Shown: one piece after another, positions 60,910 through 64,000 of the stretch | Numbering within the stretch: position 1 is the stretch's first letter | Layout: each line of letters opens with the position of its first letter | Source of the DNA: Bathymodiolus japonicus methanotrophic gill symbiont | GTDB taxonomy: Bacteria; Pseudomonadota; Gammaproteobacteria; Methylococcales; Methylomonadaceae | DNA: 64,000 nucleotides | Reading direction: 5' to 3' | Assembly (NCBI RefSeq): GCF_019721995.1 | Contig: NZ_BLYC01000013.1 | Coordinates: 1 to 64,000 of the forward strand | Translations under genes and position numbers: made by a program | Notes under the pieces: model-generated | What the model was told of the DNA's origin: nothing | Databases searched by the model: none | The model's input: only the letters and a program-made list of their open reading frames with translations

Positions 60910-61125
60910 TTATTGGGAAACTTCAGTTTAGATAAACATTTTTGTTTGTTAAATCAGGTTTTGAGTGTTGATTTGTATGCATAATCTGGCTAATTAGCTC
61001 AAAATATACTTTGCCAGTTGAATATATTATTTAACATCAGAATTAAGTATGAACTAACCTGTTACAGATCGATACATACCCCACTTGGAAATAGCACTAA
61101 CTAACAGTTATAACGAGAAATAAAT

Positions 61126-61641
61126 ATGGCAAAACTAACATTTAAACCCGGCAATGATGAAATCATTATCAACACCAGTGGTGAATTACCTGTTGTTGGC
61201 TCTAAGGCACCTGACTTTAGTCTGGTTGATGGCAAACTGAATGATGTTTCCCTGGCGAACTATGCGGGCAAGCGCAAAATCCTGAATATAGTTCCTAGCC
61301 TGGATACACCGGTTTGTGCTGCATCTGCCAGGGCATTTAATGAAAAAGCGAGCCGCTGTGAAAATACCGTGATACTGATGGTGTCGGCTGACTTGCCTTT
61401 TGCTCAGGGGCGTTTCTGTGAGGCTGAGGGCTTAAAGGAAGTGCATCCATTGTCTACCTTTCGCTCCAGTTTTGCTGATGATTATGGCGTGCGTCTACTC
61501 GATAGCATGCTGGCAGGATTAACCGCGCGTGCGGTGGTTATTATTGATGAGCATGATCGGGTTATTTATACCGAATTAGTCACAGAAATTACGCATGAGC
61601 CAAATTATGATGAAGCTCTGGATGCACTAAAAGATTTATAG
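61126..61641 (+). CDS. tpx: Thiol peroxidase (lipid hydroperoxide peroxidase)
   Basis: Thioredoxin-dependent peroxidase, 171 residues. The peroxidatic Cys is in [20 protein letters not shown] (about residue 62) and the resolving Cys in [13 protein letters not shown] (about 96). Upstream is a 140-bp gap after the vapC remnant; tsaB follows 14 bp downstream. Confidence 0.96.
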   Translation: MAKLTFKPGNDEIIINTSGELPVVGSKAPDFSLVDGKLNDVSLANYAGKRKILNIVPSLDTPVCAASARAFNEKASRCENTVILMVSADLPFAQGRFCEAEGLKEVHPLSTFRSSFADDYGVRLLDSMLAGLTARAVVIIDEHDRVIYTELVTEITHEPNYDEALDALKDL

Positions 61642-61655
61642 TTTTTTAAAAATAA

Positions 61656-62354
61656 ATGAAAATTCTGGCCGTAGATACCGCTACAGAAGCCTGTTCAGTA
61701 GCGCTTTTTATAGACGGTGAGATCAGTGAGCGCTTTGAAATAGCACCCAGAGAGCATGCCCGGCTATTATTGCCAATGATCGATAGCTTAATGGCAGAGG
61801 CCGGGTTAAAACCACAGCAACTAGATGCCATTGCATTTGGTTGTGGTCCCGGGTCTTTTACTGGGCTTAGAATTGCCACCGGGGTTATGCAGGGCATAGC
61901 TTATGGTGCTGATTTGCCCGTGGTCCCCGTGTCGACTTTAGCCGCAATCAGTCAGGCATGTCTGCAGAAAACCGGGTACGATACGATATTTACCGCTGTT
62001 GATGCGCGCATGAATGAAATATACTGGGCTGTTTATCAACGCGATGCTGAGGGTGTTGCCCAATTATTAGGCAGAGAAAAAGTTCAGCCTGCATCTGAGG
62101 TTGATGCTTTGCAATTGACAGGATTTGGCATAGGTTCCGGTTGGCAGCCCTATCAGCATGAATTAACGACCCGTTTAGGTGAACAGCTAATTGGCTATGA
62201 TGCTGATTATTTACCTCGCTCAGCAGAGATTGCCTATCTGGGCATGATAGGTGTGCAGCGCCAGCAAACAGTGCCTGTAGAACAAGCCATGCCCGTGTAT
62301 TTACGTGATAAAGTGGCGCAAACAACAGCAGAAAGAGAAGCAAGCAAGAAGTAA
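61656..62354 (+). CDS. tsaB: tRNA threonylcarbamoyladenosine biosynthesis protein TsaB
   Basis: 232 residues. ILAVDTATEACSVALFIDG and GCGPGSFTGLRIATG are family signatures; TsaB scaffolds the TsaD partner for t6A37 synthesis. Followed 5 bp later by a YciO-type gene of the related Sua5 fold, then a membrane protease. Confidence 0.95.
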   Translation: MKILAVDTATEACSVALFIDGEISERFEIAPREHARLLLPMIDSLMAEAGLKPQQLDAIAFGCGPGSFTGLRIATGVMQGIAYGADLPVVPVSTLAAISQACLQKTGYDTIFTAVDARMNEIYWAVYQRDAEGVAQLLGREKVQPASEVDALQLTGFGIGSGWQPYQHELTTRLGEQLIGYDADYLPRSAEIAYLGMIGVQRQQTVPVEQAMPVYLRDKVAQTTAEREASKK

Positions 62355-62359
62355 TATTT

Positions 62360-62983
62360 ATGGCTGATTATATTGAAATACATCCAGATAACCCACAGGC
62401 ACGTCTAATCTATCAGGCGGTAGAGAATATACGTAAAGGGGGAGTGATCGTTTATCCAACGGACTCGGGGTATGCCCTGGGGTGTCGTGTTGGTGAAAAA
62501 CGGCCTCTAGATATCATTAAGCGCATCAGGAAGCTGGATGATAAGCATAACTTTTCCCTAGTGTGTAAAAGCCTGGCGCAAAGTTCCAGCTTTGCCAAGC
62601 TGAGTAATGATGCGCATCGCCTGATTAAAAGCCTGACTCCAGGGCCATTTACCTTTATTGCCGATGCGACTAAAGAAGTGCCCCGGCGTATGATGCATGC
62701 AAAGCGCAAGACAATTGGTATACGTATCCCAGGCAATAAAATTGCGCTGGCAATCGTTGAAGAACTGGGAGAGCCCTTGCTGAGTGCATCATTGATTATG
62801 CCTGATGAAGAATATGCGATGAATGATCCGTACGAGATTAGAGAGCAACTGGAAAATGAGCTGGATTTAATTATTGATGCAGGTATTGTTAATGGCGAAA
62901 ATAGCACCATTATTTCCTGCATAGATAACCAGGTTGAGATTGTGCGTCAGGGAATTGGTGCTGCACCTATGCTGGAGGATTAA
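62360..62983 (+). CDS. L-threonylcarbamoyladenylate synthase-like protein, YciO type
   Basis: 207 residues of the Sua5/YciO/YrdC family: VIVYPTDSGYALGCRVG, KRIRKLDDKHNFSLVCKSL, TPGPFTFIADATKEVPRRM, KTIGIRIPGN. The KxR/SxN-type residues of threonylcarbamoyl-AMP synthases are partly present, but the family member YciO is a weak enzyme in E. coli, so function is tentative. Only one base separates it from the next start. Confidence 0.9.
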   Translation: MADYIEIHPDNPQARLIYQAVENIRKGGVIVYPTDSGYALGCRVGEKRPLDIIKRIRKLDDKHNFSLVCKSLAQSSSFAKLSNDAHRLIKSLTPGPFTFIADATKEVPRRMMHAKRKTIGIRIPGNKIALAIVEELGEPLLSASLIMPDEEYAMNDPYEIREQLENELDLIIDAGIVNGENSTIISCIDNQVEIVRQGIGAAPMLED

Positions 62984-62984
62984 G

Positions 62985-63635
62985 ATGGATGAACTAACTT
63001 TAATACAGAAAATTGTCGTCTGGGTTGTGCCGGTTATTTTTGCAATTACCGTACATGAAGTTGCACATGGCAGGGTCGCTAAATATTATGGTGATAATAC
63101 CGCGTGGATGCTGGGGCGATTAACTCTAAATCCGATTAAACATATAGACCCGGTAGGAACGATTCTAGTGCCCGGCTTAATGCTGGCATTTACTGGCTTC
63201 GTGTTCGGCTGGGCAAAGCCTGTGCCGGTTAATGTGCGGAACTTACGTAACCCAAAGCATGATATGGCGATTGTGGCTTTAGCTGGCCCTGTCGCTAATT
63301 TATGTATGGCTATAGGCTGGGCTTTGTTTGCCCGGGTAGGTATTTTAATTAATACTGCTGAAGTCACCGTTCCGATGATATATATCGGTATTGCGGGCAT
63401 TATGATTAATCTGGTTCTGGGCTTGCTGAATTTGTTGCCTATTCCGCCTTTAGATGGCAGTCGTATTCTATCCTGGGCTTTGCCGGGTCGCTGGAGTTAT
63501 TATTACAATCAGTTTGAGCAATATGGTTTTTATTTATTGGTGATTTTATTAATGACCAATAGCCTGGGCGTCATTTTAGGTTACCCATTAAGCATTGCCA
63601 AAGACCTGTTTTTCAGTTTAGCCGGACTGCAATAA
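62985..63635 (+). CDS. Site-2 protease family (M50) membrane protein
   Basis: 216 residues from ATG 62985 ([16 protein letters not shown]). [14 protein letters not shown] supplies the HExxH zinc motif in the first region; [16 protein letters not shown] holds the conserved DG of S2P-like proteases. About five hydrophobic segments. It commonly lies upstream of scpA, as here. Confidence 0.93.
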   Translation: MDELTLIQKIVVWVVPVIFAITVHEVAHGRVAKYYGDNTAWMLGRLTLNPIKHIDPVGTILVPGLMLAFTGFVFGWAKPVPVNVRNLRNPKHDMAIVALAGPVANLCMAIGWALFARVGILINTAEVTVPMIYIGIAGIMINLVLGLLNLLPIPPLDGSRILSWALPGRWSYYYNQFEQYGFYLLVILLMTNSLGVILGYPLSIAKDLFFSLAGLQ

Positions 63636-63636
63636 G

Positions 63637-64000
63637 TTGATTTCGGAGGCCGTCTCACAAGATGAAACGGCAATCGCCATCGTTTCAGGTGAGCCGTATC
63701 TGCAATTACCCGAAGATTTATATATCCCCCCTGAAGCACTTAAGGTTTTTTTAGAAGCCTTTGAAGGGCCACTGGACTTGCTGCTGTATCTGATCAGAAA
63801 GCAAAATCTGGATATTCTGAATATCCCGATAGCCCGGATTAGCAAGCAGTACATGCGCTATATTGAAGTAATGAGTGAATTTCAGCTGGAATTAGCTGCT
63901 GAATATTTACTGATGGCGGCTTTGCTTGCAGAGATAAAATCACGTATGCTATTACCCAGACAGGTAACCGTGGAAGAGGAAGAAGAGGATCCGCGAGCAG
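63637..64000 (+). CDS. scpA: Segregation and condensation protein ScpA, 5' part
   Basis: Frame starts at TTG 63637 (start tentative; no in-frame ATG nearby before the conserved part) and runs off the window. [20 protein letters not shown] and [15 protein letters not shown] are the kleisin N-terminal signature, followed by [20 protein letters not shown]. It bridges SMC heads in chromosome condensation. Confidence 0.92.
   Translation, partial: MISEAVSQDETAIAIVSGEPYLQLPEDLYIPPEALKVFLEAFEGPLDLLLYLIRKQNLDILNIPIARISKQYMRYIEVMSEFQLELAAEYLLMAALLAEIKSRMLLPRQVTVEEEEEDPRA

Larger units (their letters stand above)
59611..60926. repeat. IS4-c-type MITE, copy 3, invaded by IS4-b
   Basis: Left end CTGAAGTTTCCCAAT at 59611, right end ATTGGGAAACTTCAG ending at 60926, perfect 8-bp duplication TTTAGATA (59603-59610, 60927-60934). 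IS4-b copy 4 occupies the middle; part of the MITE core is lost. Confidence 0.92.
59124..60984 (+). pseudogene. VapC-like PIN-domain toxin, disrupted by two MITEs and IS4-b
   Basis: Begins at GTA 59124 (probably a former GTG) as VQVLVDTSVWIDCFRGSG, then ENIIVTNEIVFAELTPYL, a 154-bp MITE, KQQTKVIELLDAVKKC, LDINWKEIIEFQVLCFENGA, GISDLIIAQNAKQ and YSL. A 202-bp-family MITE carrying IS4-b follows, and DKHFCLLNQVLSVDLYA ends at 60984. The PIN acidic residues (VDTS, NEIVFAE, SDLIIA) are readable. At least one frameshift and a stop accompany the insertions. Confidence 0.82.

Overview
The window reads as a gammaproteobacterial chromosome that has been heavily colonised by transposable elements. The housekeeping genes and their order (dsbD-tlpA-aroQ-accB-accC-prmA-DUF3426, dusB-fis-purH-purD, tgt-yajC-secD-secF, ndk-rlmN-pilF-hisS-yfgM-bamB-der, tsaB-yciO-M50-scpA) are typical of Gammaproteobacteria. 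Base composition is moderate to AT-leaning. With this density of insertion sequences (IS) and pseudogenes, a host-associated or recently bottlenecked lineage is plausible, perhaps in or near Methylococcales. That is an inference: no rRNA gene or diagnostic metabolic gene is present.

Layout. 1-4364: one IS4-type element (IS4-a) carrying nested insertions. 4366-8611: purD, purH, fis, dusB on the minus strand. 8730-14553: EcsC-like protein and a copper/metal-handling cluster (TauE/SafE-like membrane protein, copper P-type ATPase, HMA-like protein, three small proteins, one of them a free-standing P-ATPase metal-binding domain at 13949-14116). 14570-21691: an IS graveyard (IS4-a, IS3, IS30, IS4-b). 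21691-33000: rlmI, broken DUF3426 gene, prmA, accC, accB, aroQ, tlpA split by IS66, dsbD. 33364-42399: fxsA, then a mechanosensitive-channel gene cut into three pieces by four IS elements. 42733-54574: an almost IS-free core block. 54666-60984: two VapBC-like loci, both destroyed by IS630, IS4-b, miniature elements and others. 61126-64000: tpx, tsaB, yciO-type gene, M50 protease, start of scpA.

The most unusual signal is a family of 260-302 bp hairpin-rich, non-coding mobile elements, here called CGCTG elements (types A to E). At least sixteen copies or parts lie in the window, mostly inside other mobile elements. Where an uninterrupted copy of the target exists here, every tested insertion is exact, with no target-site duplication and no loss. 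The elements have no terminal inverted repeats. One end is CGCTG, a hairpin, then TAGTC, and the hairpin stem changes sequence while staying paired. Two head types and two tail types occur in all four combinations. A lone 52-bp head also inserted by itself or with a partner, and one copy appears to have carried 186 bp of foreign flank into an IS630 transposase. No transposase is attached, so the mobilising enzyme is unknown.

Three miniature element families are also present. A 154-bp one matches IS4-b ends (3-bp duplication), a 202-bp one matches IS4-c ends (8-9 bp duplication), and a 319-bp one duplicates YTAR like IS5-group elements but has no autonomous partner here.
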